The notes under the pieces: generated by a model | The model's input: only the letters and a program-made list of their open reading frames with translations | What the model was told of the DNA's origin: nothing | Database searches by the model: none | Assembly (NCBI GenBank): GCA_009733775.1 | Contig: WOGZ01000133.1 | Span: 1 to 64,000 of the forward strand | Length of the DNA: 64,000 bases | DNA from: Alectoria sarmentosa | Taxonomy: Eukaryota > Ascomycota > Lecanoromycetes > Lecanorales > Parmeliaceae | Direction: 5' to 3' | Made by a program: the position numbers and the translations under genes | In this document: piece after piece, positions 42,801-53,750 of the stretch | How the letters are laid out: every line of letters starts with the position of its first letter | How positions within the stretch are numbered: position 1 is the stretch's first letter

Positions 42801-43540
42801 GAGGGGAGTCGTGGAGCTTGAGGGTCTGACGATCGAGGTGTTGAAATCGCAAAAGGATCCATCTTGGCCACTAATGCAGGTCGTACCGTAGGTAGAGCTG
42901 GAGATGAAGGCTCGTCTCCATTGCGCACTCGAGATTCGAATCGGTGTTGAAACTCTCCATTTTTCCGTATCAAACGCTCTGCAGGCCTAGCTTCTCGCTC
43001 GATGCCAAGGTTGTATACCTCATCCGCTTGTGTCCATCTTCCGGCTCCTTCGAGCCATGCTGCAAATTCTTCGTAGAAAAGTGCAAGGCCTTCCCCAATG
43101 TTGTGCCTTGCAAGGTATGCGAAGGTCTCTCGAGGAGCATCGGAGAAGAAGCGAATGTAGTTCAGCCATAGTTTCAAATATCGGGGATCATTTTTGTAGT
43201 GTGTTGCTGATTGGAAAGCTTTGGTAGCTCGCTCGAGAAGTGGCCGTAGTTGGGATTCTGGTGTTGCTTGAGCGGAGGGGTAGGCGCTCAAGGTCCATTT
43301 GACATATCGGTCATAGACATCCAAAGGGTCATCGGAATCGGCGATGGCGATCAGCTCCAACTCATACTCCTCTCGAATCGCATCGTTGAGATTCCTCGTG
43401 TCTCCTGGAGTAGGTCCTAATGGGCGCAAAGACGTGGGTGCGAATGTGGCAGCGAGCGCCTTTGCAGATCGGCCTCCAGGAAGCGATTGGATGTTTTCCT
43501 TGTGAGTTTCGATAATGTCGAAATTAATGAGGTCCTCCAT
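39842..43540 (-). CDS. BUB1: MadBub spindle-checkpoint kinase (BUB1/MAD3, SldA type)
   Basis: Three exons (43540-42557, 42471-42027, 41976-39842) with 85- and 50-nt introns give 1187 residues. The N-terminus has a KEN box at 14-16 (ETHKENIQ), a TPR-type Mad3/Bub1 domain at about 55-200, and a second KEN box at 296-298 (KKENVIEARPW). The WSSQ segment and a disordered acidic middle follow. The C-terminal kinase has a Gly-rich loop GKGAFAPVYL, VAIK, catalytic HGDLKADN and DFG in LIDFGRGID, so it should be active. It acts at kinetochores to delay anaphase. ATG 43540 is the first real start; the frame extends to 43639 only via GTG. The second intron removes a short in-frame stop-containing piece and restores the SPTGPKLRRKKSAE region. 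Confidence 0.92.
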
Positions 43541-44065
43541 TATCAGCGTGCGGTACACTTGGGTGTAAGATACAAAACTATCAAATGCGAGACCGGAATT
43601 ATGGATTGCAAGTCTTAACCGCTTGTGTTTGGTTTCCACGTGTTGGCCCAGTAACGCTGTAGCGGCATTCTCGAAGTCTACTTTACCTACATTTGCCTCG
43701 CTCCCTCGGTCGTTCCAACTGTCTCAATAATGGCGAGGAATTCTTGCTACCGCCCTTGAGGATTTCCAATTCATTACAAACAACACCATGGTTGTGAGAC
43801 GGGTGACAAGACTACAAAGTATAGGAAAATAAGCCCAAGAATCCGAGTGTCTGACAAACAAAACATGAGGGTAAAGTCATCACGATCTTTCGAATATGTA
43901 GTTATTCCTATGCGCGAATGAAGTTGTCCATTTCCAATCGCATCATCGTGTTTGCACATGCCGCGTACTTGGTCTCTCCCCAAACCCTTCCGAGCTTTCT
44001 CTTCCAACTTCGTCAGTGTCATCAGAATATCTAAAATTTCTCATGTTTACCCTGAGCCTTCACTC
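43541..44065. other. Intergenic region, MadBub promoter side
   Basis: 525 bp between the MadBub start and the 3' end of the truncated BTB frame. No gene is seen. Confidence 0.55.
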
Positions 44066-44494
44066 TCAAAGGTAAAAATCCAAGCGGGCATGTGGATCCT
44101 CGACTGTACCTCCCTTAAACAATATTGTCGCTTTTGCAATATCGGCGAAGAATTTGGTCTCAGTCTCCAGCACTGAAACCCAGTCGTCTGCAAAGAAGTA
44201 GAGGGCCCCTGAGTTCGAATGAAACAGAAATTGGTCAAGAGCCCATTTGCGTAATTGTGACCCCAGGACGGACTTTTGGTAAGCGGTTGCTACAGTCGTT
44301 GCGGTAATGGAAATTTCATGGTAGTAGTCAACCAATTTGGTCATGGCACAATCCCGAAACGCAGTGTTCCCAATCTTATCCCCAAGGACCCAAGCCTCTA
44401 GCCAGGCGTCAACGTCGTCTATCTTGATGTCTCCGATGTAGAGCCACTGGACCAACAGGCGAAATGCCATAGGATTATCTTCTGGCATAGTCAT
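44066..44494 (-). pseudogene. Truncated BTB/POZ-domain gene
   Basis: The frame from the first ATG gives 142 residues, but the reading frame is open upstream to 44578, where LTHHSEFFNAALNATFAESGS is clearly the middle of a BTB domain. A stop (44579-44581) then cuts it off. The beginning of the domain (a VTV-type first strand) is missing, and the next gene in the opposite direction starts at 44606. The remaining part (FRLLVQWLYIGDI, LEAWVLGDKIG) matches the fungal BTB type of the neighbouring gene. It is therefore most likely a 5'-truncated copy. An alternative is a functional short protein starting at 44494, or an upstream exon hidden beneath the neighbour. Confidence 0.65.
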
Positions 44495-44605
44495 CGATCT
44501 CGAGCCTGACTCGGCGAATGTGGCGTTGAGAGCGGCATTGAAGAACTCCGAGTGGTGGGTGAGATGTCGACCAGCACCTCATTCAACCCGCTCAAAGTGT
44601 CCAAC

Positions 44606-45260
44606 ATGTCGAAACCAACATCATCCCCCGCCGTCTACAAAGGCATCAAGACTATGGAAGGTCTTGATTTGTAAGTAACTTTCCCTTTGAGCTATCAGAA
44701 AGAACGTCATGTCCCTTGAATAACCTTTACATAGCCTCGCATCTGAGCCCATTGCAGTGACCGTTGGCACCGCGGCCAGTACAAAAAAATGGCACTTGCC
44801 CAAAGAACTCCTTACCAATTCGTCACCGTTCTTCGCCCCAGCTTTGGATGGATCTTTTGCAGAAGCAATGTCTAAAGTAGTTCACCTTCCCAAGGACAGC
44901 ACCGACGCCTTCGCATTGTTTATTCGGTGGTTATATGTTGGCAAAATCGCCGCCACTGAATGCTCTGCCAGCCACGACCACGACCATGATCACCTCTGTA
45001 TCGCGGCTACTTTTCAGACCCTCGTTCAAGCGTGGATGCTCGGAGACAAGCTTGGATGTCCAATTTTTAAGGATCTCGCAATGCTTGATCTGATCAAAAT
45101 TTTGGACCTAGGGGTTATAAACACCAACACTGTGCGCTCTGTCTATGAAAGATCTACTCCTGGTTCTAACCCTCGTAAAGTTTTTCTGGACCAAGTCCGT
45201 CACGATGCTTGGGCCGATAGACTTGGGGACGGTGCGGATGAGTGGATTACTCTTGCCTGA
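44606..45260 (+). CDS. BTB/POZ-domain protein
   Basis: Two exons (44606-44670 and 44735-45260) with a 64-nt intron give 196 residues. The intron join gives MEGLDFLASEPIAVTVG, the normal start of fungal BTB proteins. The BTB domain runs through TKKWHLPKELLTNSSPFFAPAL, SKVVHLPKDSTDAFALFIRWLYVG, then a His/Asp-rich insert (HDHDHDH), then LVQAWMLGDKLGCPIFKDLA. A C-terminal helical part follows. BTB proteins can act as Cul3 adaptors or in other complexes; no partner domain is present here. It is head-to-head with the truncated BTB copy, 24 bp from where that copy's open frame ends, so the pair looks like an inverted duplication with one decayed member. Confidence 0.78.
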
Positions 45261-45402
45261 GACTGCGTTGACTTTGGAGAGGACCTGATTAAGGCGACTT
45301 TTCAGAAAGACAATATCACAGCAGAAACAACTTCTGAGCAAAAGGGACTTTACTTGGAATTCTTGACGGTCGAGGACTCCTGCGTGTAGGCTGAATTGTA
45401 GC

Positions 45403-48400
45403 TTACTTTCTAGCTGAGGTGCACCAATTGAGCCAGTCTGTGAAGAAGGACGTCTTCACCTTGCAGCTGGAGTCGAACAAAGCACTCTCTTGCGAGGCTC
45501 CATAGATCTTCACCACCATCCGCAGACATTCTCTATCATGAGCGACTAGCACTCTCACAAGAAGCAAGCTTGCCTGACTGCATGCACTAGCATGAGCGTT
45601 CGAGCCCTCCTTCATAGCTTCAATATGAACTGTTTCAAGCAGACCAAGTACAGACTCTGCGTCGTCGACTTCTGGTACCCCATCTCCTTTGCAAAGCCGA
45701 GCGTATTCCCTCATCACATCGCACGCCTTTCGTGATACCAATGGACTTGTTGTCGTTCGGATCACAGTGAGGATCGGTAGAGAAAGACTAAGACCTAGAC
45801 TATTGCCGTGCTCTTGCTTGACGTAGATCTCCAGGAGATCCAACACTCGACATTTGAAATTGATCATGTTCTCTTTGGCGTCTTTCTTCTCGGTCTTCTT
45901 GCTCGTAGCTTTCTTTTGCTCTCGGAATATATTCTCCAGAGACCCATTCAATTCGAACATTTGCTCGTCCGTCATTTCTTCATCAGAGGAGGAACTGTCT
46001 TCTGCGTCTAGGTCTTCCTTTCCAGGCCGGGTGCCCACGATTTGTGCAAGTTTTGCGTTAAGTGCCGCCAATTCATCACCATTTTCAACCGAGTCAGTAG
46101 TATCTGCATTACTTGATCCTTCATCAGACTCTTCATCAGTGGAAAGGCTTGTGGACTCGACCCCAGCCATATCGAGTTCCTCGAGGTCAGATGCCGAGCC
46201 CGCATCCTCATCTTCATCTTCTTGGTCGAACATTTGCGACTGGCCTGATAGATTCTCCTTCGTTTCCAAGACCTGAGACAGTCAGTGCTGCTGTTATAAA
46301 GCGGGACGATGATTCTTACCTCGATCATGGATTGCAAAGCAGTGTCATCAAGCTCGGATGCGCAAGCTGTGAAAACCTGCTGAGCCAGGCGTCGGAATAG
46401 CTGTGAGGGTTTTGCTATGAAGCTCAAAAGTATCTCAATCAAGTTCACAGAATCTTGAGGACGCTTCTTCTTCTTGTGAAGTAGTGGCTTGAAGCTGTGA
46501 TTGAGCTCGACCAGTATACCAACTGCATCGGCTTCCTCATTATGCACTTGTAGGATGGTCAAGGAGTACAGGAGCTCAAGAGCACGGAAGAACCGCGCTT
46601 CTTCATCTAAACTGATCCTAGAGTGGCTATGAATCTTTTTTAATATCTGCCACGCTATTTCAAGTACGCTGCGCACATTTCCATCGGCGTTTAAGACAGC
46701 ATTGGGTTGGGACGCATTCTCTTCTCGGCCGTGGATATTGCATACAAGTTTGTAAGCAAAATAGGACGGCTCTCCTATCGGCTTAGCGACCAGACTCGAC
46801 AAACATGACGAGATTCGCGTTCTGAACATCTCCCGAGATGTCTGGGAGATTTTCGGACTTGGATTGAGAATTCGGTCATCCGATGCATTGTCAACATCGA
46901 AGTAAGCGCACTTTGCTAGAAGAGCCAAGATCCTGCTGATATTGACTAGACATTCGCTTTTAGCAAGGCCTTTATCGGTAGGATGGTGTTGTATAGACCG
47001 GAGCGCCGAGACAAGCTGGTTAGCTGCAGACTGTCGTCTTGAGGCTGCGATCTTCTCATCCTCCACCCCGGGTCGTAGGATCAAGTCTTCGTATATCTCG
47101 ACCACTTGCTCAAAGGCCGGGTCATTCACCAGGGAGGTCAGGATTTCGACAGTCTTAGTCTTTGTAACTTTATCGAAATTGATGTCTCCGCGAACAGGAT
47201 CCATTAGAGCTCTCAGAATTGGTGCTCTGGTATTTGGATTTGAGCGAGCTCTGGCAAGTATTGCCTTGATGGATTTCTCGGCGGCGCGGTGGAGGTAACG
47301 ATCTGGGGAGGCAAGTTGGTTGGTGAGACATCGCATCAGATTTTTTGTGAAGAGGTCAGTAAGTAACTTTGCGGGTGCGCAAGGTATCATTCTTTCAAAT
47401 AGCAAGAACCCCCGGTATTTTCGTTCGTCTGAAGATGAGGCAGCAAAAAGTGTTTCTGCCCTCCTTAGCACAGAATCTTCTTGCATCTGAGGTTACTTAC
47501 TGTCAATACACTCCTCCCAAAATTCCGCAAACTTGGTCCGTTTGGCAGGTTTTGCATTCTTCTGTAGGCCTTGAGGTTGGACGTTCAGCAGTTCAGCTAG
47601 GATCACATCCCACGCGAATTGAAGCTTGGTAGTCCAAGCACCTTTTGCAGTGGTCTCTGATGTAGTGCCATTTTGTGGCGAAGTAGCTGGAGGGCCTTCC
47701 ATTAGTATCTTGGCTAATCTGGAATTCTCTTTCCGATTCAAGGGGTCCTCGTGATGCCACACGCCGGGCGGTAAGTCAATCGAAGGAAACTCTGCCTGGA
47801 TCCCGATCCATATTGCTATTCCCTGGGGTGTCTTGGAAAGCCCCTTGGCTAGCATTTTGTCAATCATCACTTGAGCGTACTTTAAGTCTTTACCCTTCAT
47901 GGTTTGAATTGAATTAAACAAGATGAAGCCGCATTCTTCCCTTAGCCAGGATTTCTTCTTTGCCAAGTCGTAAACAATGTCTAAGATGTTGGACCAAGCC
48001 TCAACCTCAGTGCTCGGCTGATACAGGATTCCCGACTTGATAATAGATTCTGCGCCAAAGAGACGTCCAAAGTGGTGATCTCGCTCTTCCTGTACATATT
48101 TCGTTCAACAAACCGACAGCAATAGGCTCAAATCCCGACCACATACCTGGCCAGATACATTGCCGGATACTTGACTTTGCTTCTTCAGAGTCTCAATCAG
48201 CTCGAAGACATTCTGAAGCCCTGCCACGCCCCTTCCACTTGGGCCTAATAGTTCGGTCAAGAGCTCAGCAAGGACGACGGAGAAGCCCAATCGCGCAGCT
48301 TTCCGTCCGCTACATAGGCCCCGGAGGAGCCTCCTCACAATCTCATTAAGCTGCTCCCCCGTAGATTTTTCGTCAGCTACGAAATTTGTGAGCAGCGCTT

Positions 48401-48506
48401 GGGCTGCTTTCAGTCTGATATTTTCATCGACGTTAGCTAGATCCTCATAGATCTCCACTAGCTGTACATCGATAGCAGGCTGCTCTCTGCGTCTCTTCTT
48501 CGACAT
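45403..48506 (-). CDS. POL5: Pol5 / Myb-binding protein 1A-like nucleolar protein
   Basis: Four exons (48506-48147, 48089-47501, 47455-46320, 46272-45403) with introns of 57, 45 and 47 nt give 984 residues, close to yeast Pol5. The N-terminus MSKKRRREQPAIDVQLVEIYEDLANVDENIRLKA starts a helical-repeat protein. Typical features are RLGFSVVLAELL, FWEECIDKTLFAASSSDERKYRGFLLFE, and a long acidic stretch at about 700-800 (DQEDEDEDAGSASDLEELD and EDSSSSDEE). Despite its name, Pol5 is a ribosome-assembly and rDNA factor. The 45-nt intron is among the shortest here: the GT is followed by an AG after 14 nt, which must be ignored in favour of the AG at 47456-47457. The longer frame at 48545 is not needed; ATG 48506 starts the conserved sequence. 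Confidence 0.88.
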
Positions 48507-49564
48507 GATGGGGTGAGCTGAAGCTGTAGATGTCGAAATGTTCAAGTTGCAAATATTCTAAAATTTTGATGAATGGCTGCAATTTTCCCGTGGCTTTAGT
48601 CGCTGACTAAGCGGGAAGCCACCTGAAGGGAAAAAAAGGTGGCAGTTTGAGGCGTCCATGGCATCGAACTTCTTCATTCTCACGTGGACTTTGGGCATCA
48701 AAGCGGAATGAGATGTTAATGTAACTCATGATCGATATTGCCCCAGAATGTGCTTGAGACAGCTTAGAAAGCCCTTCAGATGCTGTCTTGACTAAAGTTT
48801 CGAGGGTTTGTACTTGTTTCAAACGCCTGCTGGTGAGTGTGAAGTTTCGCCTGCCACTTGATGAGTGGATTGCCACCACAACAATGAAACAATGAAAGCA
48901 GATGTATCCAACGGCCGTGAGAAGGTTTCGGAATGGTCATGTGTGCGTTGATAGCTCGTTGGAACAATTTGTTTATTAAAAGTACGAGGCAGTGTGCCCT
49001 GCGACCACAATTCAACCTGCCTCAGACAGGAAGTCAGGAAGTCTTCGAAGGTGATATTGGCTGTGTTCTGCCTTGAACATTTGCACATCCCATGCCGTTC
49101 CATCGAAACGTTGCGGCAGCTAATGAAGAGATGTCTTGGATAGAAATCGTACTTGGAACATGCCGCCTCCCATTCTGTTTCAGCCCTTTGCAAGCCGTAT
49201 TTTGCTTTTCTTAGTGATTCGAAAACATCGCAGATAGGTGAATCGAGAATCATTCTCAGGATTCGTTGATTTGTGCCCAATCATTTTCGAATGTTTTGAA
49301 GAGGAGAGACGGATTTCGGATCATCAAACTAGAAACCAACGTCCGGCGGCGGCCAGATAACTACAAGCTTTGCGTCTCATGCTGTTTTTGCTCAGCTTCC
49401 AGGCGATTCCTCGCTGACTACATAAGACGGATGTATCGCCAGAACTTCTCTAGACATTTTCTGTGCTACGTCAAATTTCTACTGCGTTGATCGCCTTCTA
49501 AATTTTAATTTCCGGGTTCCCCCTCGTATCACCCGGACTCGTCCATCACATTCTTACGAACACC
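48507..49564. promoter_or_regulatory. Divergent intergenic region, Pol5 / LysM
   Basis: 1.06 kb between divergent starts. A 153-codon minus-strand frame (48819-49280) begins with TTG and has no known domain; I do not support it. AT-rich sequence lies near 49490-49510. Confidence 0.5.
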
Positions 49565-50357
49565 ATGCACTGCAACACTTTATCGAGTTTGAGCCGAGAT
49601 GCAGTCATATTCATTGCTATCTTGGCACTCTTCACATCGGTCTGTGTCGGCGTGCCTGCTTCTGGAAGCAGTGCACTTCTTCCTGGAGCGTAGGTGTCCT
49701 CGTCCATCATATGTAATGGCTGCTAATCTGCTGAATACAGCTCCTGTCTTCCGAACCGCAACTATACGGTCATCGCTAGCCAAACATGTCAGACGATAGC
49801 CCAAAACCAATCCGTGTCAACGAACGACATCATAGCTCTCAACTGCCTGAACCCGCAGTGCACCAACCTCAAGACCAATAGTACAATGTGAGCCAAGACT
49901 AGTATGGCTGGGTATCGAAGCTGACCGTTTCTGCAGAACCCTCCCTGGATGCTGCGACACCTATACTGTCAAGCAGGGCGACAACTGCACTTCGATTGCC
50001 TCCTCAACTCGCAATCTGACCTTGGCGGATTTCTATGCATTCAACCCGACGCTCCATGGCAACTGCTCGAACCTCCTCTTCGGGACCAATGTCTGCCTCA
50101 CCGCACCACAGGGTACTCCATTCAATGCGCCGCGTTGTTCGGCCCAGAATAGTACAGGTTCAGGCGTGTCTGAACCGTCCCTCGCCCCCGGCACGAACCC
50201 CACCTGCCGTCCACTACAAACGGCGAAAACTGGCGACACTTGCTCCAGCATTGCATCCGGGCGCAAAGTTACCCACTTTCTGCAAATCAACCCATCTGTC
50301 AATCCTCGTTGCACCAATCTCATCCCCGGACGCGAGTATTGCGTCTCCGCGCCCTGA
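49565..50357 (+). CDS. Secreted LysM protein with three LysM domains (Ecp6-like)
   Basis: Three exons (49565-49689, 49741-49887, 49937-50357) with 51- and 49-nt introns give 230 residues. The N-terminus has a signal-peptide helix (AVIFIAILALFTSVCVG). Three LysM domains follow: about 50-92 (YTVIASQTCQTIAQNQ...), 100-148 (YTVKQGDNCTSIASST...), and 182-230 (TAKTGDTCSSIASGR...). Each has the paired Cys and the Asn-Pro or Leu-Asn motif of chitin-binding LysM. There is no GPI signal, membrane helix or catalytic domain. The size and three-domain layout match fungal LysM effectors such as Ecp6, which bind chitin fragments and dampen plant or arthropod chitin sensing, or which protect hyphae. Whether this organism has a host is unknown; many free-living fungi also carry LysM proteins. 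Confidence 0.87.
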
Positions 50358-51099
50358 GTCGGATTCAGACCTACGGGGCCTCTTCATCCGTGTACGGAAG
50401 GCTACAAGGGCAGATACATGGATCTCACAGGATGCAGCGATGTAGGGCATTACAACTTTAGCATTAGATTTAATCTAATTGGGTCTAAATCTTAATCATG
50501 GTGTGCATGGTCCTCAAGTGCATCATAAAGCTTCTCATGTGGTTTCGTGATCCACTTCTAATTCGTAGCCTGGGATTCGAGATTGTCAACAGAATGCATG
50601 ACATGTACATAAGCAGTCTGTTAAATTTAAGAAAATTGTAGTTGGAAACTTTCGTACGCCACACCCACCTTGCAGTCTCCCGCGACCAGCTAACGATGAT
50701 GTGCTTCCATGTCAAAAAGACAAGATTGTTCAGAGCCAAGCCTCCAATCAAGGTCAAGCTCCTAGACCAGCACCTATTCCGGCACCCTGAAGGTACTGGC
50801 CCTTTACAGAAAGAGTTTGCTTCAAGATTCTTACCGGTGCTGTCTGGAAGCCACTAGAACCTTCAAGTATCAGACAGAATTGTAGGACAAAGAGGTCCAA
50901 GAAACAACAGCAAAGTCGATTTCAAAACACACATCGTCAGCTTCTCCGTCTGTTTCTCTTTTCCTTGGCAATATCCACGTTCGCTTGGCTTGAGAAGTCG
51001 TCACGGCAGCTTCAACCCCAACAGATCCCCTTCGTGAGCTTACCATCTGCCTCAACACAACAGCGCCGAATGGCTCCACTTTCGGTCTTGAGCGCGAGT
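50358..51099. other. Intergenic region after the LysM gene
   Basis: 742 bp. Short frames only, none with recognisable content. Confidence 0.55.
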
Positions 51100-51375
51100 A
51101 TGCCAGCAAACATGAAATTCACCAACGCCGACGATGTTCGCAGCCAAAGAGGTCTCAAATTGTAAGTCTTTCCTAGCTTTGCGCAAGGCCCATAGACCCC
51201 GTAATCAGGATCAGACTGAGAGGCCTCAACTCTGTCTCCGTGACTGTAGGTGGGGCAGAAAATGCCACCACCTGGAGCATTCCAAAGGATATACTCGCGC
51301 ATCACTCGCCTTTTCACAACACCATCAGGAACACGTTCTGACAACGACCCAAAGGCTTTCGAGCTTCTCGTTTAA
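51100..51375 (+). pseudogene. Decayed BTB/POZ gene fragment
   Basis: The start MPANMKFTNADDVRSQRGLK ends at a good donor (51162). After an acceptor at 51213-51214 the frame reads SVSVTVGGAENATTWSIPKD then ILAHHSPFHNTIRNTF, a clear first half of a BTB domain. It then hits a stop (51339-51341). In another frame the next bases read SDNDPKAFELLV, the expected continuation, followed by a second stop (51373-51375). About nine residues are missing at the break. A deletion with frameshift plus a nonsense change therefore disable the gene. The rest of the domain is absent. It has the same exon layout as the BTB gene at 44606. Confidence 0.75.
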
Positions 51376-53750
51376 TGACTGATTGAAGGAGGGAGCAATA
51401 CAGAGGCAACCGATTCACATCCGTACATCAAAGCCTGATCCTGGCAGACAAGCTTGGCTGTCTTGCTTTGCGAGACCATGCAATGCATCGGATACAAAAT
51501 GGCGACAAGGATGGTAATTCCCAAAAAGCCTACCAATCCTGGAAGCTTGGAAAGTGGAAACCGGCTATAGGCTACACCGAGACAGAGCCGAACTCGAAGC
51601 TTATTCAGTAGACGCTGGGCCACTTTTTGTTCAACGCGTACATACTACAATGGAAATTTATCAGCTAGGATTAGGAACGACAAATGGGCTTGTGTACTCG
51701 TACTCGAAGAGGTCAAGGGTCTCGGGTAGGAAGTGACTCGCGCATTGATGAAATGGGGCGAGAAGAGCGTCAAGATTACAAGCAGGCCGAAAAGGACTTG
51801 GAAGTCTTGAGTCTTGACGCATGAGGGTGAGACAACTTTTGACTTTGGCAGCCCTGCGTAAAAACCTCAGCATAGAGGAACTCCAAAATACCCTCTAATA
51901 TCCTTTAAGTGTGGTGGCATGAGACCGATAGATTCTTGGACTGGAGAAAAATGTCAAGCTTGACCAGGACATTTCATATTGATAGGAAAAAGATAGCCGA
52001 GCGAGACGGCAAAGGGGGTTTCAAAATGATTGTGAGATACGAGTAGGACGTTATGGCCAAGAGGCAGACTTTATTCCTTGTGTTCTTATGTTCTCATAAG
52101 TCATTGGCAAATTTCAAGAGGAAGGCTTGGGCCAGCTTCAAATACCTCGGACCATGTGACGCTGTCACGCTGCCAGCGAGACATTGTTGAACCTTACCTG
52201 CCTTAACCTTATCTCTTAGCTTGTGATTCACGTGATATCGGGCTTCGCTACCTCTTAGCGCGTTTGTGTGTTTACAGTTCGGTCGCGACGGCAAAGCAGA
52301 AGTCAATCGATCTCACAGCATTTGTGAAGTCATTATTACCGAAACCTTCTCGAAACCATGTCCAGACTTTAGAAGTCATTATTATTGATGCATGATAGCT
52401 TGATTCTGGGTCATGGATTCTGAGTCGTGTTTCACGCCAATCTTTTGCTCCGCTCTGGAGATCGGCGTGGCCGGAGTTCCAAAGGAACCGCTGGCTGATC
52501 AACGAATCAAAACTGTGAATCACAGCGGCGCGTATGGTGTCCCAGCAACAAGAATGTGGAGCCCATAAGTCGAGCAATTGGACCGAGTGAACGATTTGGG
52601 CTCGACCTTTCCAATTCCAGATTGACGAGACGATTGCGTGACGATGACGAGAGATAAGCTCTGGCCATGGCTGGCCTGGCTCAGCCTTGTCTCAAAAGAC
52701 AAAAGGCTTGTTCGTTGCATCAATTATAGGTATCTCTGCCATACCAGAATCCAACGGATTGTGCTTGTGCTCATTGACCCTCGTTGCTCCCAAGCTCCTC
52801 CACACTCTCTATCTCTCTGTGCCTCTCAACTAAAACGCTTTGCGGGGGGCCTGAAGGATTCAGTAAGCGATGGTTGGCCCTATGCAAAAGCGAATTGGGC
52901 ATGTCTTCGAACGGGTTGCTAGGATCATGGCTCTGCTGCAACGTCAGCCAACCCGGCCCATTGGCCTATGAATATGCAGCATCATCCTGAAAAGGATAAG
53001 CTAAGAAATCTAATCGAGACTCTGGCTTTTGACCCACCTGCGAGTGGGTGTTTCTTCGGACTTCCACCTGCAGCGCGTCCACACTTCTCGTAGCAGATGT
53101 ACAGCACTTTGTAGCTCATTTCGATAGTCCAGCGCTTCGAAAATGAAACGTAGCGTATCCAGAGCTTTCAATTGGCCATCAGCTGATCGAAAATTTCGAA
53201 AATGAAATGTTGGTCGCTCGTGTAGAACCAGGATTCGGTCGAGGCGGAGGCCCCTCCTTCGAAGCCAACGCTAGTTAGCTCTGCAACCGCCCGAAGCATC
53301 CCAGCGTTGTCAGGTAAACCACCCACCAGCTTCTCCGCCCGCTTCCTCTTTACCAAGGGCAGGGAGTGAGAAGTCCTTCTCTGCCTTCTCACTCCACTCG
53401 ATCGACAACATCTTCTCCTCTGCACGGGGCCGTTCCTCCCCCGAGTCCCATCCGGTCAAATTCACTTCGTTCCTTGGGAGGTCATACCCAACGAAGAAGG
53501 ACTTGGAGGAGCTGCTGCCCGCACTTTGCACCGAGCAACACCATTGCATTTGTATCCATCTTACCATCATGCCTTAGGTACAGCAGCTTAACCAACAGAC
53601 TGATTCTTCATTGGGAATCTTCATCCTCTCCGTCTTCGACCCACCACGACCTCAGCCATTGACCTTGGAGGACCTCGATCCTTGGACACCAACGCCGATT
53701 GCTCGCACAGACTCAACTGAAGCCACGGCGGACACATACAACTGAGAAAA
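51376..53750. other. Long gene-free region
   Basis: 2.4 kb between the BTB relic and the Cdc25 start. Many short frames occur, none supported. The last 600 bp presumably holds the Cdc25 promoter and a long leader, typical for cell-cycle genes. No transposon ends or terminal repeats were recognised. Confidence 0.5.

Noticed and set aside
43541..43639. N-terminal extension of MadBub
   Set aside because: The extension begins with GTG; the ATG at 43540 directly precedes the conserved KEN box region.
47487..47500. 14-nt intron in Pol5 (GTAAGT to the first AG)
   Set aside because: Far too short to splice; the 45-nt intron ending at 47456 restores the conserved sequence.
48819..49280. 153-codon minus-strand frame as a gene
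   Set aside because: It begins at TTG, has no in-frame ATG near the start and shows no recognisable domain.
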